Assembly (NCBI GenBank): GCA_900696645.1
Contig: CAADGV010000011.1
Span: 59,524-123,523, forward strand
Reading direction: 5' to 3'
DNA length: 64,000 nt
From: an uncultured Chlorobiota bacterium
GTDB lineage: Bacteria > Bacteroidota > Ignavibacteria > UBA10030 > UBA6906
Shown: positions 10,355 to 20,400 of the stretch, one piece after another
Position numbering within the stretch: the first letter of the stretch is position 1
How the letters are laid out: every line of letters starts with the position of its first letter
The notes under the pieces: generated by a model
Told to the model about the DNA's origin: nothing
The model's database searches: none
The model's input: the letters and a program-made list of their open reading frames with translations, nothing else
Made by a program: the position numbers and the translations under genes

Positions 10355-10882
10355 GAACGGAAAATTTAGTGGTTGGAGAAACGAGAGGGTTGCGCGGTGA
10401 GCAACCACACAAAGGTAACTGAATGTGCGTAGGAAGTCAATACCGCTCGACAATTCGAACCGGAGAGATTTTGTGTCTCAATGAAAAAGAATGATTCCGG
10501 GTTTCGGATTGGTTTTGGAGGTTACGTTGAAGTGAACTGTTTCCGAGTTCCCGCGAATGCCAGAGTGAACTGTCAGTCAAGGTGTCTGCACGGTGTCAAC
10601 AGGACTAACAAACTGACGACTCTTGACCTATTTTTTCCGCCCCACATAACCTCATCACTCCACTTCCAGCCTTTAACCGGCCTGCCCAGTCGATTCCTAT
10701 TTTCTCTATTTTAGTGATCTGAGAGGTGGGGATAACCCATCAACTGGACTGTTTTTCTGATTTAGGCCTTAGACTATTGGAATTCCCCTCAAATTCGATT
10801 AAGAACAATTAACTTGATGGCTGTCACCGCTGTTCGTATTTTTTGTGTGATATTTTGAAACCATAACAATCCTGAGGATTAT

Positions 10883-11383
10883 GTGAAGAAGAATGAAGGC
10901 GCTGTTGTTGCACGGGCTGCCATAACAATTGCGGCACTGGCACTATTACTCCCTGCCTGTTCGTCGTTCTACCTCCCTCAAGTTGACTACGGATGGCCGG
11001 TAGAAAGCGTACTCAGCGTTAACGAAAACAACACCGTCACCGAGGGCCGGTACGCCATCTCCTTCAATGTAGCTCCGCTTGCGCAAGAGGAATTTGAGAA
11101 TCCTCAGGCGCTCAAAGGAAAAGAAATCCGCCTTCTCAGAAGTACCGAAGGCATGTACTACGTTACCGGACCACGGTTCAAACACGTGTACGTTATGGTG
11201 CCGAATGCCGGCGAGTTGAAGCTTCACAGGAAGCATGAGGTTTCCGAGCATGGACTGAGTCGGCCCGCCCTCAATCAACGCGAACCTTATGTCGAGTTGA
11301 TTGACGGCGGCAACCTTCGGTTACTGATGACAAGTGATGATATCCTCGAAGAAAAAGACTTGCGAGCGGAGGGACGAAAATGA
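10883..11383 (+). CDS. putative lipoprotein
   Basis: GTG start; N-terminal hydrophobic segment ending LLLPACSS (lipobox-like). Confidence 0.65.
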   Translation: MKKNEGAVVARAAITIAALALLLPACSSFYLPQVDYGWPVESVLSVNENNTVTEGRYAISFNVAPLAQEEFENPQALKGKEIRLLRSTEGMYYVTGPRFKHVYVMVPNAGELKLHRKHEVSEHGLSRPALNQREPYVELIDGGNLRLLMTSDDILEEKDLRAEGRK

Positions 11384-12663
11384 AACTTCTCCGATCAATA
11401 GCAGTAGCATTGGTTTCACTTACAGCAGCAAACGGGTTTGCCCAGCAGCAATCCGACTATGATGTAAAGGAGCGCTTCAAGGCTACCTATGAAGCGATTC
11501 GTGTCGATATTGATTCTGCACGAACTGCCGAACAGGTTGCGCAAATTCCCCACCGCATCGAAAGTCTTGAATCGGAATACAGCCATCACGGACGGCTCAT
11601 CTCCGGAGCCTTCTACCCGAAAACATTCAACGACATGCTTGCCGATTTGCGGGATCGCTATGCGTTTGCCAAAGAAAAGGCCATGCTCATTCAGACTCAG
11701 GGAACACGGATCATCGAGCTGGAAGGCATCATGGTCACGTTGAATGCGGAGTTGGAGAAGTTGTACACCGAGCGGAAAGAGCTTCTCGCCAAACTGAAAT
11801 CAACGGAGACTTCGCTTGCCGAACAGCGCGAACTTGTCAATCATCTGAACCAGAACCTCGCGGCGAATGACAGGCTTGTGAACGCTATGATAGACTCAAT
11901 CTTTCTGCCGTTCGGCAGGAATATTGAAACCCTTTCGGCCGCGGAGAAAGATGCTCTCGGCAAGAAACTGGAGAAAGCTGACATCGTCAACCGGATAGCG
12001 GGCATTGCCCAGGACAATATTGTATTTCTTTCATCGACGCGGCTTGAAGCAAAAGACTACGGCGTACTGGTCGGTCAATATTATCAGTTCAAGAACCGCT
12101 GGGATGGGTTGAGGGACAAAGTCACGGTCGCACTCGCAGCCCGCAATGCGATAACGAAATCGAAGATGCAGGGAAAGAAGGCGGCAGAAGCTGCCGCGGC
12201 TGAAAGCGAAGAGCTGGCACAACAGGTCGACGCAACAATTGCCACTTGGCGCTCGAAACTTGAATCATCATTCTGGACAAGCCTTGCTGCCGAGTTTTCC
12301 AACCGCGGAGTCAGGGTTCAGCAATTCAACGACCCGAAGAGTTTTGCGGCCAGCATCCGCTCCTATGTCGAAGCGGCCAAGGCAAACGGAGCCGACACAC
12401 GGGTGTTCGTTGACGAGATTTGGATCCAGCGAATTGACAAGGATTGGAAAGCGGCTCTCGAAAACGAGAGCATGCTGGGCAAAGCCGAGTATGCTTCTCT
12501 CGACAAAACCGTAAGCCAGTTACACAAGGAAAAGTTCAACTGGCAGATCGTGTTTTGGGTGTTCAACGTTATTGCCGTTGTGGTTGTTGGCTGGTGGATA
12601 CTAACTCGCAAACCGAAGAAATCACCGGAACAGCAGCCGGTCACCGCAAAAACCAATATATAG
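11380..12663 (+). CDS. coiled-coil protein with signal peptide and C-terminal TM segment
   Basis: Signal peptide MKLLRSIAVALVSLTAANGFAQ; central heptad-like region; C-terminal VFWVFNVIAVVVVGWWIL; ATGA overlap with the upstream gene. Confidence 0.65.
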   Translation: MKLLRSIAVALVSLTAANGFAQQQSDYDVKERFKATYEAIRVDIDSARTAEQVAQIPHRIESLESEYSHHGRLISGAFYPKTFNDMLADLRDRYAFAKEKAMLIQTQGTRIIELEGIMVTLNAELEKLYTERKELLAKLKSTETSLAEQRELVNHLNQNLAANDRLVNAMIDSIFLPFGRNIETLSAAEKDALGKKLEKADIVNRIAGIAQDNIVFLSSTRLEAKDYGVLVGQYYQFKNRWDGLRDKVTVALAARNAITKSKMQGKKAAEAAAAESEELAQQVDATIATWRSKLESSFWTSLAAEFSNRGVRVQQFNDPKSFAASIRSYVEAAKANGADTRVFVDEIWIQRIDKDWKAALENESMLGKAEYASLDKTVSQLHKEKFNWQIVFWVFNVIAVVVVGWWILTRKPKKSPEQQPVTAKTNI

Positions 12664-12705
12664 AAAACAGTCCCCCAAGAATCCACGTCAAGTATGGATA
12701 AAACG

Positions 12706-12738
12706 AAGAGGGCCACATCGAGAGATGTTGCCCTCTTT
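12706..12738. terminator. hairpin terminator between convergent genes
   Basis: AAGAGGGCCACATC GAGA GATGTTGCCCTCTTT stem-loop with flanking A/T tracts. Confidence 0.7.
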
Positions 12739-12764
12739 GCTTTGCATCCTCCGGTACGGAATAG

Positions 12765-14183
12765 TTACTTGGAGTAGAAATCAATCACCCGATTGATAGC
12801 TTCGCTGCACACCGGATCGAAATCATTCAAGCTGAGCGAGAACATTCTGCAATCGAGTGCCGGACGGTATAAGCCCCTTGCCGCATATCCTGATCCTTCG
12901 TAGGCACCGACTTTCCCGGCAAAGCGGGCGTCGCTCAGAATCTCCTTCTGCGCCCTGAAGATGGGCTCACGTTTCTCATAGTAATCCGCAGCCAGACGGT
13001 CGAGTTTCCCTCGTTCTGCCTCAAGACTATCGTATTTCGCTTTCTCCCAAGGGGTTGGAATGGCAGTCGCCGGATCGACAAATCTCCTCCATTTCACATT
13101 CTTCTTGTCCAACAACGCCGTCACGTTCGGCTCCCACGGCTCAACACCGGGCATGTAGAAATCATTGTAAGCAATGCTCGAGCCGTAATACTCATCTCCC
13201 AACCCGCCGAAGGAATGGCCGAACTCGTGTACGTACACGTAATCCATTTGCCATTCCTGACCTTTCACTTGTTCATTTGTATACGTCGTTGCGTACAAGT
13301 TATAGATACCTCCGCCTCCATACCGCGAGTCATTTATCAGAATGCAAATGAAATCGTACGGCGCGAGTGATGCAATATCCCGCAGAGTCTTGTTTTCCGT
13401 GGTGAGGACGTACCGGGCGGAACCGAACGTGCTGTAGCATGAACCGAGAATGTTATCTTTCCACACTCCCATATCGGGAATATCAATTCCCGATTCCTGC
13501 GATTCTGCCTCGACAGTCCATACGTTGAAATCACTCTTGCGGCTCTTGAATGGTTCCGTGGCAAAGAGGGACTCGTTAAAGCGTTTTGCATCCTTGCGGA
13601 ATTTCTCCATATCACTCTTCGCGTAGCCGTCACCGATTATCACAATATCGACTTTGTTGGCCGGGTTGCCGCTGCCCGTTATACGGTTTGCTTTGAACGC
13701 AAATGCATTCTTTTCCTTCTTTACCTGCATGGGCGCATTGGGGTCTATCGTGATGGACCATACTTCATGGAACTCCATTCGTTTGTCACGCCGGGCGATC
13801 GTAAATTGGATTTTCGCTTTGGGGAACGGCAGCCGTACAGATTCTGAAAATGTTTTGTACAATCCTGCTGCGGCTTCGTCTGTTGTTTGCCATTCGTTGA
13901 AGATTGAGGAGAAACCGCGTGAGAAAATCATTGCATTCGTCCGGACATCAAACACTCTCACGATATACTCACCCAGATTGAGAGTGTCGACAAGATTTGC
14001 TTTGCTTCCCGGCCAGGCATCTTCCTCGATCACTTCATCAAGACTGAATGTCTCCTGGCCTTTCGTACCTGTATGATTATAGTCTACCCGCATTGTCTTC
14101 TCGGTAAAGAATCGCTGGTACGTTTGCGACGATGCCGACAAGTGCATGGATAAAAGAACTGTCAGAACAAGAACAGAGCGCAT
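12765..14183 (-). CDS. secreted peptidase of the M64 (IgA peptidase) type
   Basis: Signal peptide MRSVLVLTVLLSMHLSASS; zinc motif HEFGHSFGGLGDEYY; VDIVIIGDGYAKSDM. Confidence 0.88.
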   Translation of the reverse strand: MRSVLVLTVLLSMHLSASSQTYQRFFTEKTMRVDYNHTGTKGQETFSLDEVIEEDAWPGSKANLVDTLNLGEYIVRVFDVRTNAMIFSRGFSSIFNEWQTTDEAAAGLYKTFSESVRLPFPKAKIQFTIARRDKRMEFHEVWSITIDPNAPMQVKKEKNAFAFKANRITGSGNPANKVDIVIIGDGYAKSDMEKFRKDAKRFNESLFATEPFKSRKSDFNVWTVEAESQESGIDIPDMGVWKDNILGSCYSTFGSARYVLTTENKTLRDIASLAPYDFICILINDSRYGGGGIYNLYATTYTNEQVKGQEWQMDYVYVHEFGHSFGGLGDEYYGSSIAYNDFYMPGVEPWEPNVTALLDKKNVKWRRFVDPATAIPTPWEKAKYDSLEAERGKLDRLAADYYEKREPIFRAQKEILSDARFAGKVGAYEGSGYAARGLYRPALDCRMFSLSLNDFDPVCSEAINRVIDFYSK

Positions 14184-14241
14184 CGATCCTCCGTAGGATT
14201 TTGATTGTGAAGAATTCAGGAAGAGTATGTGTGTAGAAGAA

Positions 14242-14694
14242 CTAAAAGAAGTACCTGACACCGATACCGCCGTTGGCTCTGACTTCAGTCGCCGGGACGA
14301 TGTCAAATATCGGGGCAATCTCAACAAATACATCAAGCGGAACGCCCCGCGGCCACCACGCGAACCCACCGGCAAATCTCACTCCAAGAATACCATCACG
14401 TCGACCTGCAGAAAAGCGCCCGCCAAGACCCGCATACAACGTGAACCTCTCCGACGACTTGATTGCCTCCGGAAAATGCCAGAGATAGTCAACATGAAGA
14501 TGAAAAGAGCCTTTTTGACGAAACGACCAAGCCAACCCTGCATCAATGGCATTCCGGTCGGACACCCAGCCTTTCGCGCTGATGCCCGTAGGCTCTCCAA
14601 GTATAACGCCGAGCCCGAACCCGCGAGTCTGTGCGTTCACATTTCCAATCGAGAACATGATGCCGAACAGCAACAGCATAATCCATCCCTGCAT
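14242..14694 (-). CDS. small outer-membrane beta-barrel-like protein
   Basis: Signal peptide (MLLLFGIMFSIGNVNAQ) and glycine/aromatic strand pattern, terminal F. Confidence 0.5.
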   Translation of the reverse strand: MQGWIMLLLFGIMFSIGNVNAQTRGFGLGVILGEPTGISAKGWVSDRNAIDAGLAWSFRQKGSFHLHVDYLWHFPEAIKSSERFTLYAGLGGRFSAGRRDGILGVRFAGGFAWWPRGVPLDVFVEIAPIFDIVPATEVRANGGIGVRYFF

Positions 14695-14707
14695 AATCCT
14701 CCCTCCT

Positions 14708-15079
14708 CTATTTCACTCCAAGCAATTCAACATCAAAGATCAACTCAGCTCCCGGCGGAATGACAGCGGCCGCACCCCGCGTACCGTATCCCAGTTGAGC
14801 CGGAATTATCAGTTTTCGCTTCCCGCCAATCTTCATGGATGCAACGCCTTCATCCCAACCCTTAATGACTTGTCCGTATCCGATGACGAAAGTGAAGGGC
14901 TGGTTCCTATCAACCGAGCTGTCAAACTTTTTGCCGTTGGTGAGATAGCCCGTATAGTGCACGGTCACTTTATTTCCCGTTTCCGGTGCTGCACCACCGC
15001 CTACCACCATATCGATAAACTGCAATCCGGATTGAGTAGTTTGCAACGCATTTGTAGTCGATTCACCGGGATACGTCAT
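14708..15079 (-). CDS. FKBP-type peptidyl-prolyl cis-trans isomerase
   Basis: [62 protein letters not shown]; the ORF upstream of MTYPGES reads through tRNA remnant sequence. Confidence 0.93.
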   Translation of the reverse strand: MTYPGESTTNALQTTQSGLQFIDMVVGGGAAPETGNKVTVHYTGYLTNGKKFDSSVDRNQPFTFVIGYGQVIKGWDEGVASMKIGGKRKLIIPAQLGYGTRGAAAVIPPGAELIFDVELLGVK

Positions 15080-15130
15080 TCTGTCTCCAATGCTTTGTGC
15101 TACTGCGGACAAACAAAATCTGCTGTAAAA

Positions 15131-15202
15131 CAAAAAACTCGAATCGCTCGGGTTTCTGCGGGGCGGACGGGACTTCCCGACTCCGTCGGGACGACCTCCT
15201 GC
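15131..15202 (-). pseudogene. tRNA-Asp 3'-end remnant plus terminator, T-loop replaced by a hairpin
   Basis: 44 nt (15131-15174) matches 15475-15518 with one mismatch; then TCCCGACTCCGTCGGGA replaces CGAACCCG; then CGACCTCCTGC matches again. Confidence 0.85.
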
Positions 15203-15216
15203 TCCGCAAACCACGT

Positions 15217-15471
15217 TCATGTGCTTGATTGATGAATGAGCTTCTCGATATACACTCTACTCTTCATTCGTTTGATTTCCAGTTCTCGCCTTATGGCATC
15301 AGATTTCGATTGAAACTCCTCTGAATACACCAGCCGCCATGGACGCTTTCCCTTTGCAGACCTCGTCCAGCCGTCGTTGTGCCGCTCAATACGAAGGGGC
15401 ACATCATGCGCATAGCCGACATAGAATGAACCGTCCACGTCGCTTTGCAGAATATACATGAAGTATTTCAT
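15217..15471 (-). CDS. GIY-YIG (URI-type) endonuclease domain protein
   Basis: 84 aa [74 protein letters not shown] plus basic RIERHN motif. Confidence 0.88.
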   Translation of the reverse strand: MKYFMYILQSDVDGSFYVGYAHDVPLRIERHNDGWTRSAKGKRPWRLVYSEEFQSKSDAIRRELEIKRMKSRVYIEKLIHQSST

Positions 15472-15477
15472 AAACAA

Positions 15478-15502
15478 AAAACCCGAATCGCTCGGGTTTC
15501 TG
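15478..15502 (-). terminator. Rho-independent terminator of tRNA-Asp
   Basis: On the minus strand: GAAACCCGA GCGAT TCGGGTTTTTT. Confidence 0.85.
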
Positions 15503-15577
15503 CGGGGCGGACGGGACTCGAACCCGCGACCTCCTGCGTGACAGGCAGGCGCTCTAACCAAACTGAGCTACCACCCC
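15503..15577 (-). tRNA. tRNA-Asp (anticodon GTC)
   Basis: Minus strand GGGGTGGTAGCTCAGTTTGGTTAGAGCGCCTGCCTGTCACGCAGGAGGTCGCGGGTTCGAGTCCCGTCCGCCCCG; complete cloverleaf. Confidence 0.95.
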
Positions 15578-15943
15578 TTCAATTATTAGACTGTTTTGAC
15601 CACATTCTGCATACATTATAGAAGCTGACCAGACAAAGCATTAGCAACTGTTAGCAACTTCATCCAACGGTTCCTTCTATATTCTTAAACACACACAGTC
15701 CGCGTCGTTTAAGATATAGAAATTTAACTAATCCCGAACTTCTAATCAAGTTTCTTGATCTACAATTTTCCTTCATCCGTTTTTGGGTCTTGTCGCGGCG
15801 GAGACTCAGCCACCTCCTCATTAACTCGCTGCTTGCTAAAATGTACGAGGTAATCGATTCATTCTTTGAAACATGAATCTTTCCAGTCCCACCTTCGGTG
15901 GGGATCACCGGCACTCTGGTGAAAGAACCATACTACCCCCCTC

Positions 15944-15979
15944 TTGACAAACGCAGTTTCATATCTTATATTTAAGATA
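15944..15979 (+). promoter_or_regulatory. sigma70-like promoter with overlapping palindromic operator
   Basis: TTGACA (15944-15949), 17-nt spacer, TATATT (15967-15972); inverted repeat TATCTTA-TATT-TAAGATA (15962-15979) covers the -10. Confidence 0.7.
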
Positions 15980-15998
15980 AATAAGTCTGAATACTTTG

Positions 15999-16456
15999 AT
16001 GAGCCTCATCTTTAGCCGTCAATGTGAGTACGCGATCCAAGTGTGTTGTACCTCGCATTGAAGCCACGGTCACAGATGACATCAAGACGAGAGCTAGCGG
16101 CAGAACTCGATATCCCCTATCACTTCCTGGCAAAGATCCTTCAGGATCTGTCTCGCAAAAGACTTCTCGTATCGCAGAAAGGTCCATCAGGCGGGTTTGC
16201 GCTAAGTGTACCCCCGGAAGATATTACGCTCTTTCACATTATCAAGGCAGTCGACGGTATCGCATTCACAACAACGTGTGTCCTCGGCTTCTCGGAGTGT
16301 ACGCCGCAATGTCCGTGCGGGGTTCACGACGAATTGGTGGAATTGCGCGATGCTGTCTACCGTATGCTCGCAAGGAAGAACATCGCCGGTATGGCACACA
16401 GCACACGGAAACCCGGCTATCTCAATCGTTTGAAAGAGCAGAACGAAATATCATAA
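15999..16456 (+). pseudogene. Rrf2-family Fe-S transcriptional regulator with apparent 1-nt frameshift near codon 15
   Basis: Frame 1 gives MSLIFSRQCEYAIQV; frame 16043-16456 continues LYLALKPRSQMTSRRELAAELDIPYHFLAKILQDL...CVLGFSECTPQCPCGVH. The family pattern requires both segments in one frame. Confidence 0.75.
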
Positions 16457-16497
16457 CATGACTGTTGCATGTTACGCGGTGTGGTGTTAGTCTATTT

Positions 16498-16513
16498 CAG
16501 ATATATTTATCTG
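16498..16513 (+). promoter_or_regulatory. palindrome upstream of the nar operon, candidate operator
   Basis: CAGATA-TATT-TATCTG perfect inverted repeat, about 60 bp upstream of the cytochrome gene. Confidence 0.4.
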
Positions 16514-16573
16514 CTTCACGCATGGAAGGATTACAACAGTTCAAAGTACCAGCATCACGAGAGGTGACATTAC

Positions 16574-17455
16574 ATGCCACAGCACCTTATTGAGAGATCG
16601 AACGTGTTCCCCAAAAACAAGCTGCTCGCGGGAATGATTGTGTTCTTGTTGGTTCCTCCAATGCAACTCGTTGCACAGGACCCAGCAACGGACTACCGCC
16701 AGAACTGTATGAGCTGCCACACAATCGGCGGGGGGCGGTTGACCGGGCCGGACCTGAAAGACGTCACGAAACGAAAAGACGGGACATGGCTTGCCAAGTT
16801 TTTGGTAGACCCCAAAGCCGTAATTGACAGCGGCGACCCCTATGCACGACAGCTAGTCGAGGAATCACGGGGCGTTATCATGCCAACACTCCCGGGCATG
16901 ACGCCGCAGAGAGCCCAGTCACTGCTTGACCTTATTGATGCTGAATCAAAGCTGGAGAAGTCCCAATTCCAGGGCGTGAAATTGAGTGAACGTCCGTTCA
17001 CCCCCGAAGATATTGTGGTCGGGCAGAGGTTGTTTGTCGGTACTGCAAAGCTGAAGAACGGCGGCCCCGCTTGCAACTCATGCCACAATGTACACGGTCT
17101 GTCAGGATTCGGCGGCGGCGGACTTGCGCCCGATCTCACGACCGTAATGGAACGGTATGGTGGCAGGAAGACGCTTTCAACCTGGCTAACCGCGCCGGCA
17201 ACCCCGACGATGCAATCTGTATTCAAGCCTCATCCCCTTGACCCGGAAGAAGTTCTCCCTCTGGTCGCATACTTCCAAAGCACTCTGCAACGCAATCCTG
17301 AGGATCCATCGACTGCGCGTCTGAACTTTGTACTGGTCGGACTGGCTGGGGCATTGCTGGTGCTTGCTCTGTTCGATCTTATCTGGAATAACCGGCTTAA
17401 ATCCGTGCGCCGTGCACTTGTACGTGAAAAACGTCTGGAGGCTGTTCATGAGTAG
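16574..17455 (+). CDS. diheme c-type cytochrome with C-terminal TM segment (NarC-like position)
   Basis: CMSCH and CNSCH heme motifs; C-terminal [22 protein letters not shown]; directly precedes narG. Confidence 0.8.
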   Translation: MPQHLIERSNVFPKNKLLAGMIVFLLVPPMQLVAQDPATDYRQNCMSCHTIGGGRLTGPDLKDVTKRKDGTWLAKFLVDPKAVIDSGDPYARQLVEESRGVIMPTLPGMTPQRAQSLLDLIDAESKLEKSQFQGVKLSERPFTPEDIVVGQRLFVGTAKLKNGGPACNSCHNVHGLSGFGGGGLAPDLTTVMERYGGRKTLSTWLTAPATPTMQSVFKPHPLDPEEVLPLVAYFQSTLQRNPEDPSTARLNFVLVGLAGALLVLALFDLIWNNRLKSVRRALVREKRLEAVHE

Positions 17456-20400
17456 CAATAACAAGATTAACTGGATTAAGGATGAAGTTAGTGCCGAGTT
17501 GCGTAGCTGGGAGGAATTCTATCGCAACCGCTGGCAGCACGACAAGGTTGTCCGCAGTACACACGGAGTGAACTGCACCGGAAGCTGCACGTGGATGATT
17601 CACGTGAAGGACGGCATCGTGACGTGGGAAATGCAGGGACTCGACTATCCGTCTCTCGAACACGGCCTGCCGCCGTACGAACCGCGTGGATGCCAGCGCG
17701 GCATTTCGTTTTCGTGGTATCTCTACAGTCCGCTCAGGGTGAAATATCCCTACATACGCGGCGCATTGTTAGACTTGTGGCGAAAGGCCAAAGCCGATTA
17801 CGAAGATCCGGTTGACGCGTGGCGTTTTCTAGTTTCCAATCCCGACAGCCGTCAGCGGTGGCAGCGGGCTCGCGGCAAAGGTGGCTTCAGGCGCGCAAGT
17901 TGGGATGAAGTTCTCGAAATCATGGCGGCAGCAAACATCAACACGATTAAGGAACACGGGCCCGATCGAATTGCGGGCTTCTCGCCCATTCCTGCAATGT
18001 CAATGGTCAGCTACGCCTCAGGCGCGAGATTGATGCAACTGCTCGGCGGCATTTCGCTCTCGTTCTACGATTGGTACTGCGATCTTCCTTCCGCTTCACC
18101 CGAGACATGGGGCGAACAGACAGACGTGCAGGAATCTGCCGATTGGTACAACGCTAAGTTGCTCGCCGTGATGGGCTCCAATCTCAACATGACTCGTACA
18201 CCCGATTGCCACTTCGCCGCCGAGTCGCGGCACAACGGCACGAAGATGTACGTCTTCTCACCCGACTTCAATCAAGTAGCGAAGTACGCCGATCATTGGG
18301 TCTCGCTGAACGCGGGACAAGACGGCGCGTGGTGGATGGCAGTCAATCACGTTCTGTTGAAAGAGTTCCATCACGAACGCCAGGTCCCGTACTTCATCGA
18401 CTACACGAAGAAGTATACTGACGCTCCCTATCTCGTCGAGTTGAAGGAAGATGGCGGCGTGTACGAAGCAGGGCAGATGCTCCGGGCAAACAGGCTCGAG
18501 AAGTATGCAAAGATCGAGAACGGCGACTGGAAGTTTTTGATATGGGATGAAGATGCGAAAGCGCCCAAGATGCCGATGGGAAGTTCCGGATTCCGTTGGG
18601 GCGCCGAGAAGGGAAAATGGAATCTGCTTCTGAAAGATGGTATTGACAATTCGGATATCAAGCCCGAGCTCACATTCCTCAACTCATCCGATGCAACAGT
18701 TCCCGTCCGTTTCGACAACTTCGGCGAGGGGAACAGCTTGACACGTCACGTTCCCGTCAAATCCATCAAGGGAAAAGATGGCAAGAAGATTCTTGTTGCG
18801 ACCATCTACGATCTCCTGATGGCACAGTATGGTGTGCCGCGTGGACTTCAAGGGGAATATCCTTCCGATTATGATGATGAGGAAAAACCCTATACACCCG
18901 CTTGGTCTGAAAAATACACAGGCATTGGGCGGAAAGACCTGATCCAGTTTGCGAGGGAATGGGCGAGCACGGCCGAACACACAAACGGCAAATGCACAGT
19001 CATCATCGGTGCGGGCATTAACCACTGGTACCACGCCAATTTGATGTACCGGGCGGCGATTCATGCGCTGATGTTCAGCGGCTGCATCGGCGTCAACGGC
19101 GGCGGACTTGCTCACTATGTCGGTCAAGAGAAGCTTGCGCCGGGAGAATCGTGGGGTGCAATCGCCTTTGCAAAAGATTGGTACGGCCCGTCGCGTCAGC
19201 AAAATGCGCCGAGCTGGCACTACGTGCACACGGATCAGTGGAGATATGAGAAGGAGTTCACCGATTATCACACCGTTCCGATGAAGCAACCGGACGGCTC
19301 ACTCGCTAAGGGGCACACGATGGATGTGCAGGTGAAAGCTGTCCGCAACGGCTGGCTGCCGTTCTATCCCCAATTCGACAAGAACCCGATCGACCTGGCG
19401 AAGGAACTCGAAGCCGCCGGATGTTCAACTCCCGAAGAAATGATCAAGGAAACGGTCAGGCAACTGAAGAATCGAGAACTGAAATTTTCCGTCGAGGATC
19501 CCGATGCGGAGGCAAACTGGCCTCGTGTCTGGTACATCTGGCGCGGCAATGCGCTGATGGCGAGCAGCAAGGGGCATGAGTACTTCCTGCGCCATTACCT
19601 GGGCACACACGACAGCGCTGTCGCCGGCGAGTTGGCAAAAGATTCCGTGAAAGAAGTGACGTGGCACGACAAAGTCCCGCACGGCAAAATGGATCTCGTT
19701 GTTGACCTGAACTTTCGGATGGATACTTCGGCGCTGTACTCGGACATTGTGCTTCCGGCGGCGACGTGGTATGAGAAGGCCGACCTCAACTCTACCGACA
19801 TGCACAGCTTCATTCATCCTCTTTCGGCAGCGGTTCCGCCGTGCTGGGAGTCGAAGAGCGATTGGGATATTTTCAAGGCAATCGCCAAAAAATTCTCGGA
19901 GCTGTCCGCCAGACATTTCCCCGAATCGGTGAAGGATATTGTTGCAACGCCGCTTGCTCATGATTCGGCAGCTGAGATCGCCCAGCCCGATATGAAAGAT
20001 TGGCTGAGCGGAGAAATCGAAGCGATTCCCGGTAAAACCATGCCGCAGTTTGCAGTTGTTTCCCGTGATTACAAGAACGTCTACAACCAATATATCTCAC
20101 TGGGGCTCAACGTCCGGCAGAACGGCATCGGTGCACACGGCACGAAATACGCCGTGGATGATTTCTACGATCAAATGCTTATCACCGGCCCGACCGTGTC
20201 GTTCGACGGCAAGAAGTACCCTTCGCTTCAAAAGGATGTGCATGTGTGCGATGCGATTCTTCATCTCGCAACTGTCACAAATGGCGAACTGGCGTACCGG
20301 TCCTATAAGAACATGGAAGAGAAAGTCGGTTTGCCGCTTGTCCATTTTGCGGAAAAGAACCGCGGTACCCGCATCAGCTATCGTGAGTTACAGGGGAGGC

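Noticed and set aside
15217-15561. GIY-YIG ORF annotated from 15561 with N-terminus MVRAPACHAGGRGFESRPPRR
   Set aside because: Those residues are translated tRNA-Asp and terminator; the protein should start at the ATG at 15471.
15660-15914. 84-aa minus-strand ORF between tRNA-Asp and Rrf2
   Set aside because: No recognisable domain, no convincing RBS, overlaps the hairpin/promoter region.
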